From NCBI RefSeq assembly GCF_014451325.2, contig NZ_JACSCH020000017.1, positions 124,001 to 188,000 of the forward strand: 64,000 nt of DNA. Direction: 5' to 3'. The DNA is from Streptomyces sp. CB02980. Lineage in GTDB: Bacteria > Actinomycetota > Actinomycetes > Streptomycetales > Streptomycetaceae. A program made the translations under genes and the position numbers. The notes under the pieces were generated by a model, which saw nothing but the letters and a program-made list of their open reading frames with translations, made no database searches and was not told where the DNA came from. Positions within the stretch are counted from its first letter, which is position 1. Every line of letters starts with the position of its first letter. Below, piece after piece: positions 54,487-62,373 of this stretch.

Positions 54487-55761
54487 TTACTTCCAGTCCT
54501 TCAGGAGCTTGCGGTAGGCGTCGCCCGTCGCCTTGGCTCCCGCGTCCGGGGTGGTCTGGCCGGTGAGGACCTTGGTGTACTCGGTGACGAGCGGCGCGAA
54601 GAGGCTGCCGGTCTCCGGGATCCAGGGGCGCTCGATGGCCTTGTCGACGACCGGCTTGAAGAAGCCGATCAACTCGTTGGTCGCGACGTCCGGCTTGATG
54701 TAGACGGACTCACGGGTCGGGAGCAGGCTGAGCTCCTTGGCGACCGTCGCCTGGGTCTCGACCGAGGTCATGTACTCGGCGAAGGCGTAGGACGCGTCGA
54801 GGTTCTTGGAGCCCGCGTAGACGGCGAGGTTGTGACCGCCCTGCGGGGCGCCCTGGCCGGCCGAACCGGCGGGGACCGGGGCGATGCCCAGGTTCGCCTT
54901 GTCGGTGAACTCCTTGCCGGCGTAGGTGTCGGCGACGGCCCACGGGCCGTTGATCATCATCGCGACCTTGCCTTCCTTGAAGGCGGTCTGCATGTTGTTC
55001 CAGCCGTCGGTGGCGTCGGTCTTGGCGGCACCGGAGTCCACCAGGTCCTTGACGACCTTGAAGCCCTTCACACCGGCCGGGTTGTCGACGGTGATCTGCT
55101 TCTTGTCGGCGTCGACGAGGTCGCCGCCCTCGCCGTAGAGGAAGGAGAGGAACCAGTAGGCGTCGTCGCCGCGCAGGTAGAGGCCGGGGTTGCCGGTCTT
55201 CTTCTTGATCGCGGCGGAGACGGTCTTGAGCTCGTCGATGGTCTTGGGGACCTGGACGCCGGCCTCCTTGAAGATCTTCTTGTTGTAGAAGATGCCCATG
55301 GAGTCGATGACCTGCGGGACGGCGTAGGTCTTGCCGTTGTACTTGGTGGAGGCCGCGGCCTGCTCCAGGAAGTCGTCCGCGTTCTTGAGGGCCGGGGTGC
55401 CGTCGAGCGGGGCCAGGTAGCCGAGGTCCGCGAACTCGGGGGTCCAGGCGACCTCGGAGCGGATGACGTCGGGGGCGCCGGAGCCGGACTGCGCGGCGTT
55501 CTTGAACTTGTTCTGCGCCTCACCGAACGGCACGTTCACGTACTTGACGGTGACCTTCGGGTGCTTCTTCTTGAAGTCCTCGGCGACCTTCTTGAAGACC
55601 TTGTCCTCGGAGCCGACCGTGGAGGTGTCCCACCAGGTCACGGTGCCGGAGAGCTCGCCCGAGCTCTTCGAGCCGCCGTCCGAACCGCTGTCACTCCCGC
55701 ACGCCGCCAGGGTCACGCCCAGGGCAGCGACCAGCGCGGTGGCCGCTATGCCACGCCGCAT
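54487..55761 (-). CDS. malE: Maltose/maltodextrin-binding lipoprotein
   Basis: A 424-residue extracellular solute-binding lipoprotein. The lipobox VTLAACGSDSGSD places the lipid-modified Cys at residue 21. The mature part opens with GTVTWWDTST, typical of family 1 sugar-binding proteins, and has KVAMMINGPWAVADTY and TGNPGLYLRGDDAYW segments expected for ligand contacts. It delivers maltodextrin to MalFG. ATG 55761 has GAAGGAG upstream. It is the first gene of malEFG-aglA-lacI and is divergent from malR. Confidence 0.94.
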   Translation of the reverse strand: MRRGIAATALVAALGVTLAACGSDSGSDGGSKSSGELSGTVTWWDTSTVGSEDKVFKKVAEDFKKKHPKVTVKYVNVPFGEAQNKFKNAAQSGSGAPDVIRSEVAWTPEFADLGYLAPLDGTPALKNADDFLEQAAASTKYNGKTYAVPQVIDSMGIFYNKKIFKEAGVQVPKTIDELKTVSAAIKKKTGNPGLYLRGDDAYWFLSFLYGEGGDLVDADKKQITVDNPAGVKGFKVVKDLVDSGAAKTDATDGWNNMQTAFKEGKVAMMINGPWAVADTYAGKEFTDKANLGIAPVPAGSAGQGAPQGGHNLAVYAGSKNLDASYAFAEYMTSVETQATVAKELSLLPTRESVYIKPDVATNELIGFFKPVVDKAIERPWIPETGSLFAPLVTEYTKVLTGQTTPDAGAKATGDAYRKLLKDWK

Positions 55762-55880
55762 GTGAACTCCTTCAACTGATCCCGGGGGGACGAGGGGCTG
55801 GAACCTTCCTCATGCGACCGCTCCCTCGCGGCGCTCCGGGTTGCCAGGAACGTAACAGGGATGAAAACGAGCCGAAAGAG

Positions 55881-55901
55881 CTTGCGAGAACTTTCTGCAA
55901 G
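55881..55901. promoter_or_regulatory. MalR-type operator upstream of malE
   Basis: CTTGC (55881-55885) and GCAAG (55897-55901) with AA/TT in the middle form a 21-bp imperfect palindrome 120 bp before malE. A weak minus-strand -10 (TACGTT, 55854-55849) is nearby. Similar CTTGC/GCAAG repeats are the known MalR site class in Streptomyces. Confidence 0.65.
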
Positions 55902-56035
55902 GACCGGGGATCGTTACATCCACGTGTCCCGAAGGTTGCCGTTGAATCGCTTGACAGCAGCTGACACACGCCCCTCGCGCGCCGCACGGCCCCGCACGCA
56001 CGCCCTGAACGCACCACGCACGCCCCGCAAATCCT

Positions 56036-56060
56036 GCAAGAGCTTGCGGAGTGGCTTGCA
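56036..56060. promoter_or_regulatory. MalR-type operator near malR
   Basis: GCAAG-AG-CTTGC (56036-56047) followed by a third half-site CTTGCA (56055-56060). It lies 60-85 bp before the malR start. Apart from this and the 55881 site, the 359-bp malE-malR gap shows no further gene. Confidence 0.6.
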
Positions 56061-56083
56061 TCACCCGTACCTCACCCGTGCGG

Positions 56084-56112
56084 TGGGCAATACGCCCCGT
56101 GACCGGTACAGT
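56084..56112 (+). promoter_or_regulatory. Candidate malR promoter
   Basis: TGGGCA (56084-56089), a 17-bp spacer and TACAGT (56107-56112). Transcription would begin about 56118-56120, just at the malR ATG, and no Shine-Dalgarno is visible, so malR may be leaderless. Confidence 0.4.
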
Positions 56113-56120
56113 CCATCCTC

Positions 56121-57149
56121 ATGACCGCGCGGCTCTCCGACATCGCAGCCCAGGCGGGGGTCAGTGAGGCCACAGTCAGCCGCGTGCTCAACGGCAAGCC
56201 CGGTGTGGCCGGGGCCACCCGTGAATCCGTTCTTGCCGCGCTCGACGTGCTCGGCTACGAGCGGCCCGTACGACTGCGCCAGCGCAGCGCGGGCCTCGTC
56301 GGCCTCATCACCCCCGAACTGGACAACCCGATCTTCCCCGCGCTCGCGCAGGTCATCGGGCAGGCCCTGACCCGGCAGGGATACACCCCGGTGCTCGCCA
56401 CCCAGACCCCCGGCGGGTCCACCGAGGACGAGCTCACCGACATGCTGGTCGAGCGGGGCGTCGCCGGCATCATCTTCGTCTCCGGACTGCACGCCGACAC
56501 CACCGCCGACATGACGCGCTACGACCAGCTGCGCGGCAAGGGTGTCCCGTACGTCCTCCTCAACGGCTTCTCCCCCAAGGTGCAGGCGCCCTTCGTCTCC
56601 CCCGACGACCGGGCCGCGATGCGGCTCGCGGTGACGCACCTGGCCGCGCTCGGGCACACCAGGATCGGGCTCGCCGTCGGACCGAAGCGGTTCGTGCCGG
56701 TGCTCCGCAAGATAGAGGGCTTCCAGCAGGGCATGGAGGAGCGGCTCGGCCTCGGCTTCGAGGAGTCCGAGGCGCTGATCCAGCACTCCCTCTACACCCT
56801 TGAGGGCGGCCAGGCCGCGGCCGGGGCTCTGATCTCCCGCGGCTGCACGGCGGTGGTCTGCGCGAGCGACATGATGGCGCTCGGCGCGATCCGGGCCGCA
56901 CGGCAGCAGGGGCTCGACGTCCCCAGGGACGTCTCCGTCGTCGGTTTCGACGACTCTCCCCTCATAGCGTTCACCGATCCGCCGCTGACCACCATTCGAC
57001 AGCCCGTGCAGGCGATGGGGCAGGCCGCGGTCCGCGCGCTGCTCGAAGAGGTCGGGGGCACTCCCGCCCCGCACTCCGAGTTCGTCTTCATGCCCGAGCT
57101 GGTCGTCCGCGGGTCGACGGCTTCGGCCCCGTCCGCCGTGCGCGGCTGA
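56121..57149 (+). CDS. malR: LacI-family maltose repressor
   Basis: A 342-residue repressor. The HTH is LSDIAAQAGVSEATVSRVLN, the hinge LAALDVLGYERPVRL, and the effector domain ends with VVGFDDSPLIAFTDPPLTTI and PELVVRGSTA. Divergent from malE, with operators between: the arrangement of the known Streptomyces maltose regulator, which is released by maltodextrin and controls malEFG and, in some species, amylase genes. A second LacI gene (49782) is nearly a copy. Confidence 0.93.
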   Translation: MTARLSDIAAQAGVSEATVSRVLNGKPGVAGATRESVLAALDVLGYERPVRLRQRSAGLVGLITPELDNPIFPALAQVIGQALTRQGYTPVLATQTPGGSTEDELTDMLVERGVAGIIFVSGLHADTTADMTRYDQLRGKGVPYVLLNGFSPKVQAPFVSPDDRAAMRLAVTHLAALGHTRIGLAVGPKRFVPVLRKIEGFQQGMEERLGLGFEESEALIQHSLYTLEGGQAAAGALISRGCTAVVCASDMMALGAIRAARQQGLDVPRDVSVVGFDDSPLIAFTDPPLTTIRQPVQAMGQAAVRALLEEVGGTPAPHSEFVFMPELVVRGSTASAPSAVRG

Positions 57150-57154
57150 CGACC

Positions 57155-57193
57155 GCGCACCGAAGCCGCGCACCGAAGCCGCGCGCCGAACCC
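57155..57193. repeat. 13-bp tandem repeat after malR
   Basis: GCGCACCGAAGCC at 57155-57167 and 57168-57180, then a degenerate third copy at 57181-57193. A CCCCTGACCTG repeat follows near 57216. The rest of the 240-bp gap to the next gene shows no hairpin I can support. Confidence 0.6.
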
Positions 57194-57389
57194 GCTCCGC
57201 TCCACCGCCCGGCCCGCCCCTGACCTGCCCCTGACCTGCCCTGACCCGTCCCCGTACCTTTTTCCGTACCTGTCGCCGACCCTTACGGCACCCTCCGTGC
57301 GACCTCATTCCTGAGGCGGACCGGGTGCGCCCCGAACCCGTCGGAGGGATGATCGGTCGGGGGGAAGGGATCTGGCAGACTCTCTCCCT

Positions 57390-58379
57390 ATGGGTGAAAC
57401 GACCGTGAAGAGTTTGGACAACCGGACGACCCCGTCGTCACCCACCGTGGCCGACGGCAGGTTCGCGCGCCTCCGTGCGCGCGCGCCACGGCGCCCCACG
57501 ATCTGGTTCGAGATCGCGCTGATCGCGGTGAGCTACTGGACGTACTCGCTCATCCGCAACGCGGTGCCGGAGCAGAAGGCCCAGGCCTTCAAGAACGCCG
57601 ACTGGATCTGGGAGACCGAGCAGTCCCTCGGCCTCGCCTTCGAGCACGCCGTCAACCACGCCGTGAACTCGGTGACATGGCTGATCGTGTCGATGAACTA
57701 CTACTACGCGACGCTGCACTTCATCGTGACCATCGGTGTGCTCGTGTGGCTGTACCGATGGCACCCGGGCCGTTACGCGGCGTTCCGGACCGTCCTGTTC
57801 GCCACCACCGGTGTGGCCCTGGTCGGTTACTACCTGTACCCGCTCGCGCCGCCCCGGCTCATGAACGGCCAGGGCTTCGTCGACACGGTGCTCGTCCACC
57901 ACACCTGGGGCTCGATGGCCTCGGGCAACCTCAAGCACGTCTCGAACCAGTACGCGGCGATGCCGTCGATGCACATCGGCTGGTCCCTCTGGTGCGGCCT
58001 GACGATCTTCCTCCTGGCCAAGGCGCCCTGGGCGAAGATCCTGGGCCTGCTCTACCCGATGGCGACCCTGGTCGTCATCGTCGCCACCGCCAACCACTTC
58101 TGGCTGGACGCGGTCGGCGGCATGATCTGCCTCGGCTTCGGCTTCGCCGTCTCCTACTTCTGGTACGGCTCCCGCCCGCACCGCCTGCCCAAGCTGGTCG
58201 AGCCGATGCCCGGCGCGGTGACGCGGAGCGGCCCGCCCCCGAAGGGGGAGGCGGACCGCGAGGACGAGAAGGCCGACGCCGTCTCGTCGACCGAGGTGGC
58301 CGCCGGGACGGATACGGCCGAGAACGCCGAGAAGGCCGAGAACGCCGATACGGAGCGCTCGGTCAGCTCCGGTAGGTGA
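57390..58379 (+). CDS. PAP2-family membrane phosphatase/phosphotransferase
   Basis: A 329-residue membrane protein with about six helices. PAP2 motifs: RHPG-type YRWHPGRYAAF, AAMPSMHIGWSLWCG (motif 2, SxxxHIG) and ATANHFWLDAVGG (motif 3, His...Asp), as in the Aur1/IPC-synthase-like PAP2_3 group. The C-terminal 60 residues are hydrophilic with NAEKAENADTE repeats. It may act on lipid phosphates or transfer phosphoinositol. ATG 57390 has no clear ribosome site. Convergent with the amidohydrolase, overlapping by 17 bp. Confidence 0.85.
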   Translation: MGETTVKSLDNRTTPSSPTVADGRFARLRARAPRRPTIWFEIALIAVSYWTYSLIRNAVPEQKAQAFKNADWIWETEQSLGLAFEHAVNHAVNSVTWLIVSMNYYYATLHFIVTIGVLVWLYRWHPGRYAAFRTVLFATTGVALVGYYLYPLAPPRLMNGQGFVDTVLVHHTWGSMASGNLKHVSNQYAAMPSMHIGWSLWCGLTIFLLAKAPWAKILGLLYPMATLVVIVATANHFWLDAVGGMICLGFGFAVSYFWYGSRPHRLPKLVEPMPGAVTRSGPPPKGEADREDEKADAVSSTEVAAGTDTAENAEKAENADTERSVSSGR

Positions 58380-59934
58380 TCCGGCCGCCGGCGACGGTGA
58401 GGCGGATCGGGGCGTTCTCCGTCTCGTCCGCCGGGGCCTCCACCGGGTCCACGGCGAAGGCGCTGAGGTCGGCCCGGTGGCCCGGGGCGATCCGGCCCGC
58501 GATCCGCTCCTCCCCCGCCGCGACCGCCGCGTGCGTGGTCATCCCCTCCAGGGCCATCAGGCCCGTGAGCCCGTGCCGGGCCGAGGCCGCGCCGCGCGGG
58601 GCCCGCGCGGTGGCGAGGACCTGCCGGGCGTCGTAGTGGGCGATCGGCCAGTCCGAGCCGAGCGCGAGGTGCGCCCCGGCGTCCCGCAGGTCACGGCAGC
58701 GCCAGGCACGGGCCGCCCGTTCCTCGCCGAGCCGCCTGGACCATTCGTCGGTGTGGTCAGCGCGGGTGTACGCGGTGTGCGGGGGCTGCATCGAGGCGAC
58801 GACACCGAGCGCGGCGAACCGCCCCAGCTGGTCGTCGGGGACCGTCTCGATGTGCTCGATGCGATGGCGGGGACCGCCCGTACCCAGGGATTCCACGGTG
58901 TCGAGGACGTGCCGTACGGCGGCGTCCCCGATGGCGTGGGTGGCGGTGCCGACGCCCGCGCGGTGGAGACGGCGCACGGCGGCGGAGTACGCGGCCGGAT
59001 CGGGCCAGAAGGCGTCGGTGCCCCGGCCGTGGCAGTCGGCGTGTTCCAGCCAGGCGGTGCCGCCCTCGACGGTGCCGTCCATGAAGAACTTCACGCCGCC
59101 GATCGCCCACATGCGCCCGGCCCGCCCCTGGAGCCGTACGAACTCGTCCAGCTCCTCCTCGCCCACGCCCGGCATGCACCAGGGCGCGAGACGGAGGCGC
59201 AGCGGCAGCTCGCCGTCCTCCTCCAGGGCGGTCAGGAGGCCGGGTACGTCGGGTCCGCCGAGGTCCATGACGTGGGCGGAGGTGAGTCCGGTGGCGGCCA
59301 TGCCGGTGAGCAGGTCGACGAGCCGGTCGCGGCGCTCGGCGTACGGCTGGGCGGGCAGGACCGGGGTCATCAGGTCCATGGCCGCGTGTTCGACCAAGTG
59401 CCCGGTGGGGCGCCCGTCGGTGTCGCAGACGATCTCGGAGAGCTGGGCGAAGGCGCGGGGCCCGTCGATGCCCGCGGCCTTGAGGGCGGCCGCACTGGCC
59501 AGGACCGAGTGTCCGTCGTAGAGACGCAGGTACGCGGGGGCGCCGCCGAGGACGTCCTCGATCAGGTCGCGGTGGACGGGGCGGCCGCCGAAGACGTTGT
59601 GGTCGAGGCCGAAGCCGATGATCCAGCCGTCGCGGCGCTCGGCGTCGCGGAGGGCGGCACGCAGTCCGTCGAGGTCGGTGACGCCGGACAGGTCGGTGCC
59701 GGTGAACATCTCCAGGCCCCAGACGGGGTGGCTGTGGGCGTCCGTGAGACCGGGGGTGAGGGTGGCGCCGGCCAGGTCGACGACCTCGGTGCCGGGGCCG
59801 CGCCAGGCGCGGGCGTCGGCGGCGTCGCCGAGGGCGGTGATCAGTCCGTCGCGGACGGCGACAGTGGTGTGGCCGCTCGGTTCGGGGGTACGGACGCGGG
59901 CGTCGACGAGGAGGAGGTCGGGGGCTGCGGACAC
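58363..59934 (-). CDS. Amidohydrolase family protein (YtcJ-like)
   Basis: A 523-residue metal-dependent amidohydrolase. Motifs: LTPGLTDAHSHPVWGLEMF (metal HxH), a possible bridging Lys in the IGGVKFFMDGTVEGGTAW block, GVGTATHAIGDAAV (His), HRIEHIETV (His) and LALGSDWPI (catalytic Asp). This is the Amidohydro_3 (YtcJ) group; substrate unknown. GTG 59934 lies inside the end of the permease gene, a 94-bp same-strand overlap, suggesting translational coupling of import and hydrolysis. Confidence 0.87.
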   Translation of the reverse strand: MSAAPDLLLVDARVRTPEPSGHTTVAVRDGLITALGDAADARAWRGPGTEVVDLAGATLTPGLTDAHSHPVWGLEMFTGTDLSGVTDLDGLRAALRDAERRDGWIIGFGLDHNVFGGRPVHRDLIEDVLGGAPAYLRLYDGHSVLASAAALKAAGIDGPRAFAQLSEIVCDTDGRPTGHLVEHAAMDLMTPVLPAQPYAERRDRLVDLLTGMAATGLTSAHVMDLGGPDVPGLLTALEEDGELPLRLRLAPWCMPGVGEEELDEFVRLQGRAGRMWAIGGVKFFMDGTVEGGTAWLEHADCHGRGTDAFWPDPAAYSAAVRRLHRAGVGTATHAIGDAAVRHVLDTVESLGTGGPRHRIEHIETVPDDQLGRFAALGVVASMQPPHTAYTRADHTDEWSRRLGEERAARAWRCRDLRDAGAHLALGSDWPIAHYDARQVLATARAPRGAASARHGLTGLMALEGMTTHAAVAAGEERIAGRIAPGHRADLSAFAVDPVEAPADETENAPIRLTVAGGRITYRS

Positions 59935-61529
59935 GAGGGGTCGGCTCCTTCGGCGTGCGGGTCGGTGTGCGGGTCGGGGTTCGCGGCGCCGGGCAGCTCG
60001 GCGTGCGGGTCGGGGTTCGCGGCGCCGGGCAGCTCGGCGTGCGGGTCGGTGTGCGGGTCGGGGTTCGCGGCGCCGGGCAGCTCGGCGTGCGGGTCGGTGT
60101 GCGGTTCTTCGGCGAAGTGGGCGTAGACCTCGGGGCGCGTGCGGCGCAGCCGGTACGCGAGGAGGAGCCCGAGGACGAGGACGGCGGGGACGACGGCGAC
60201 GAGGACCGCGTTGACCGTCGGGGAGGCGCCGGTGAAGAGCGCGACCTTGGAGGCGACCAGCCAGATCGCCAGGGCGAGCAGGACGGCCGCGGTGACGGGG
60301 GCGACGAGGGTGCGCAGGGCGCCCTCCCGGTGCGGGACGCGCCGGAAGTAGCGGACGACGGCGAGGGCGGCGAGCAGCATCAGCGCCATGAGCCCGAGCA
60401 TCCCGGGGGTGTTCACCCAGAGCAGCAGCTGCGTGTACGGGTCGGCGCCGGCGGCCGCGAAGCCGAGGACGACTCCCGCGCCGAGCACGGTCTGGGCGAG
60501 ACCAGCGACGTACGGGGAGCGGTGGCGGGGGTGGATCCGGCCGAGGGCGGCGGGCAGGACGCCCTCCTCGGCGAGGGCGAGGGCGTAGCGGTTGATCGCG
60601 TTGTGGAAGGCGAGCAGCGAGGCGATGATGCTGGTCACGATGAACACGTGCATCAGGTCGGCGGCCCAGGGTCCGACGTAGGTGGTGATGGCGGCGAAGA
60701 AGAGTCCGCCGGTGTCGCCGGCGGCGGCCGCGACCACCTTGTCGTCGCCGAACGCCTGGATCACGGTCCAGACGACGAAGGCGTAGAACAGGCCGAGGAA
60801 GCCGACCGCGATGTAGGTGGCGCGGGGGATGGTGCGGGCCGGGTCGCGGGCCTCGCGGCGGTAGATCACGGTGGACTCGAAGCCGGTGAAGGCCGAGAAG
60901 GCGAAGGCCAGTACGGCCGCCGTGCCGGGGACGAGGACGTTGCCGGGGGCGAAGGAGGCGAGGGAGAGCCCGTTCGCGCCGCCCTTGAGGAGCACGCCGC
61001 CCGCGAGGAGGACGAGTATGCCGGTCTCGGCGACGAGCAGGACGCCGAGGACCTTGGCGCCGAAGTCGATGGAGCGGTAGCCGCCGTACCAGATGACCAG
61101 GAGGCCGGCGAGGGCGATCGGGAGCCAGGGCGGGTCGACGCCCCACAGGGCGCCGGCGGTGTCGGAGGTGGCGGAGCCGAGGAGTCCGTAGACGCCGATC
61201 TCCATGCCGTTGTAGCCGACCATGGCGACCAGGGCGGCGGCGATGCCGAGGGGTTTGCCGAGCCCTTGGGCGATGTACGCGTAGAAGGCGCCGCCGCTGC
61301 GGACGTGGCGGCTCATGGTGGTGAAGCCGACGGCGAAGATCGCCAGGGTGATGCCCGCGAGGAGGTAGCCGGCCGGGGCTCCGATGCCGCCGAGGACGAG
61401 GGCGATGGGCGCGACGCCGGCCATCACGGTGAGCGGGGCGGCGGCGGAGACGACGAAGAAGGAGATGTCGGCGGTGCCGAGGGTGCCGGTGCGCAGGCCG
61501 GGCGGCTTGTCGGAGGTGCTGGAGGACAT
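59841..61529 (-). CDS. APC-family amino-acid permease
   Basis: A 562-residue transporter with about 12 helices. The family start GTLGTADISFFVVSAAAPLT and GFTTMSRHVRSGGAFYAYIA fit amino acid/polyamine/organocation carriers. The C-terminal cytoplasmic tail carries repeats of ELPGAANPDPHTDPHA and then a Ser/Pro-rich end read from DNA that also encodes the amidohydrolase start. ATG 61529 lies 99 bp from the divergent TetR gene. The pair may take up and hydrolyse the same compound. Confidence 0.88.
   Translation of the reverse strand: MSSSTSDKPPGLRTGTLGTADISFFVVSAAAPLTVMAGVAPIALVLGGIGAPAGYLLAGITLAIFAVGFTTMSRHVRSGGAFYAYIAQGLGKPLGIAAALVAMVGYNGMEIGVYGLLGSATSDTAGALWGVDPPWLPIALAGLLVIWYGGYRSIDFGAKVLGVLLVAETGILVLLAGGVLLKGGANGLSLASFAPGNVLVPGTAAVLAFAFSAFTGFESTVIYRREARDPARTIPRATYIAVGFLGLFYAFVVWTVIQAFGDDKVVAAAAGDTGGLFFAAITTYVGPWAADLMHVFIVTSIIASLLAFHNAINRYALALAEEGVLPAALGRIHPRHRSPYVAGLAQTVLGAGVVLGFAAAGADPYTQLLLWVNTPGMLGLMALMLLAALAVVRYFRRVPHREGALRTLVAPVTAAVLLALAIWLVASKVALFTGASPTVNAVLVAVVPAVLVLGLLLAYRLRRTRPEVYAHFAEEPHTDPHAELPGAANPDPHTDPHAELPGAANPDPHAELPGAANPDPHTDPHAEGADPSCPQPPTSSSSTPASVPPNRAATPLSPSATD
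59953..60104. repeat. 48/36-bp tandem repeat in the permease tail
   Basis: Units at 59953-60000 (48 bp), 60001-60036 (36 bp, lacking a 12-bp segment) and 60037-60084 (48 bp), then a partial copy to about 60104. All are multiples of three and stay in the permease frame, encoding ELPGAANPDP(HTDP)HA blocks. Confidence 0.85.
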
Positions 61530-61550
61530 GCGGGAGAAGCCCTTCTCGTA

Positions 61551-61569
61551 AACCTAAAGGCTTTCGGTT
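61551..61569. promoter_or_regulatory. 19-bp palindrome between permease and TetR (candidate operator)
   Basis: AACCTAAAGGCTTTCGGTT: AACC/GGTT and AAAG/CTTT arms around a central G at 61560, with only the T/C pair mismatched. It is the only AT-rich stretch in the 99-bp divergent gap and fits a TetR dimer site. Confidence 0.7.
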
Positions 61570-61628
61570 GGCGCAATGTAGCCTCGTGTCCAACGATTCG
61601 GGAAGACCTGAACAGCGGGAGAACGTCC

Positions 61629-62240
61629 ATGGGCCGGCCGCACAAGCCCCTGCTCGACCGGGTGCGCATCACCACCACGGCACTCGAACTCGTCGACGAG
61701 CAGGGCGACTTCAGCGTCCCCCAGATCGCCAGGCGACTCGGCGTGCAGACGGCCTCGGTGTACCACCATGTGGACGGCCGGGACGGCATCGTGGAGCTGC
61801 TGCGGGAGCGGGTCTGCGCCGCCATCGACGGCGGCACCCTCGACGGACAGCCGTGGGACGCGGCCGTCGCCGCCTGGGCGCGCTCCTACCGGGCCGCCTT
61901 CGCCGCCCACCCGAAGGCGATCCCGCTGCTGACCACCTCACCGGTGCGCGCCCCGCGGGTCCTCGAGCAGTACGAGAAGGCGGTCGCCCTCCTCATCGAC
62001 GCGGGCTTCGCCCTCCCGGACGTGATGCCGGTGATCATCGCCCTGGAGAACCTGGTCCTGGGCTCGGCCCTGGACATGGCGGCCCCGGAGGCGATGTGGG
62101 AGCTGGCCGACGACACGGCGACCCCGCGCCTCGCGCGGGCACTCGCCGCCTTCCCCGAGGGCGGCCGCACCGACACCGCCTTCGAACTGGCCCTGGCCGG
62201 CTATCTGACCCACATCCGGGGCATGCCGGACGGCGCGTAG
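61629..62240 (+). CDS. TetR-family transcriptional regulator
   Basis: A 203-residue regulator. HTH residues 8-55: ALELVDEQGDFSVPQIARRL, then VQTASVYHHVDGRDGIVEL (AxxxYxHV variant). The C-terminal domain resembles TetR_C as in TetR proper (AFAAHPKAIPLLTTSPVRAP). Divergent from the permease-amidohydrolase pair with a palindrome between, so that pair is the likely target. ATG 61629 has GGGAGAA upstream. The 3' end runs into an 18-bp repeat tract. Confidence 0.88.
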   Translation: MGRPHKPLLDRVRITTTALELVDEQGDFSVPQIARRLGVQTASVYHHVDGRDGIVELLRERVCAAIDGGTLDGQPWDAAVAAWARSYRAAFAAHPKAIPLLTTSPVRAPRVLEQYEKAVALLIDAGFALPDVMPVIIALENLVLGSALDMAAPEAMWELADDTATPRLARALAAFPEGGRTDTAFELALAGYLTHIRGMPDGA

Positions 62241-62249
62241 GCCGGGGGC

Positions 62250-62321
62250 GGGCATGCCGGACGGGTCGGGCATGCCTGACGGGGCGGGCATGCCTGACGG
62301 GGCGGGCATGCCTGACGGGGC
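62250..62321. repeat. 18-bp tandem repeat after TetR
   Basis: Four copies of GGGCATGCCTGACGGGGC (62250-62267, a variant; 62268-62285; 62286-62303; 62304-62321). A related copy is inside the last codons of the TetR gene (from about 62220). It lies in the intergenic space before glnE. Confidence 0.85.
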
Positions 62322-62373
62322 ATGGGCCCGACGGGGCCCGCCACGCGCCGCACGCGCGGCCGGCCCATGGGGC

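Noticed and set aside
59953..60104. A CRISPR or mobile-element repeat
   Set aside because: Units are in-frame coding repeats without spacers or terminal inverted repeats.
62250..62321. A CRISPR array
   Set aside because: Repeats are directly tandem with no spacers, and no cas genes are present.
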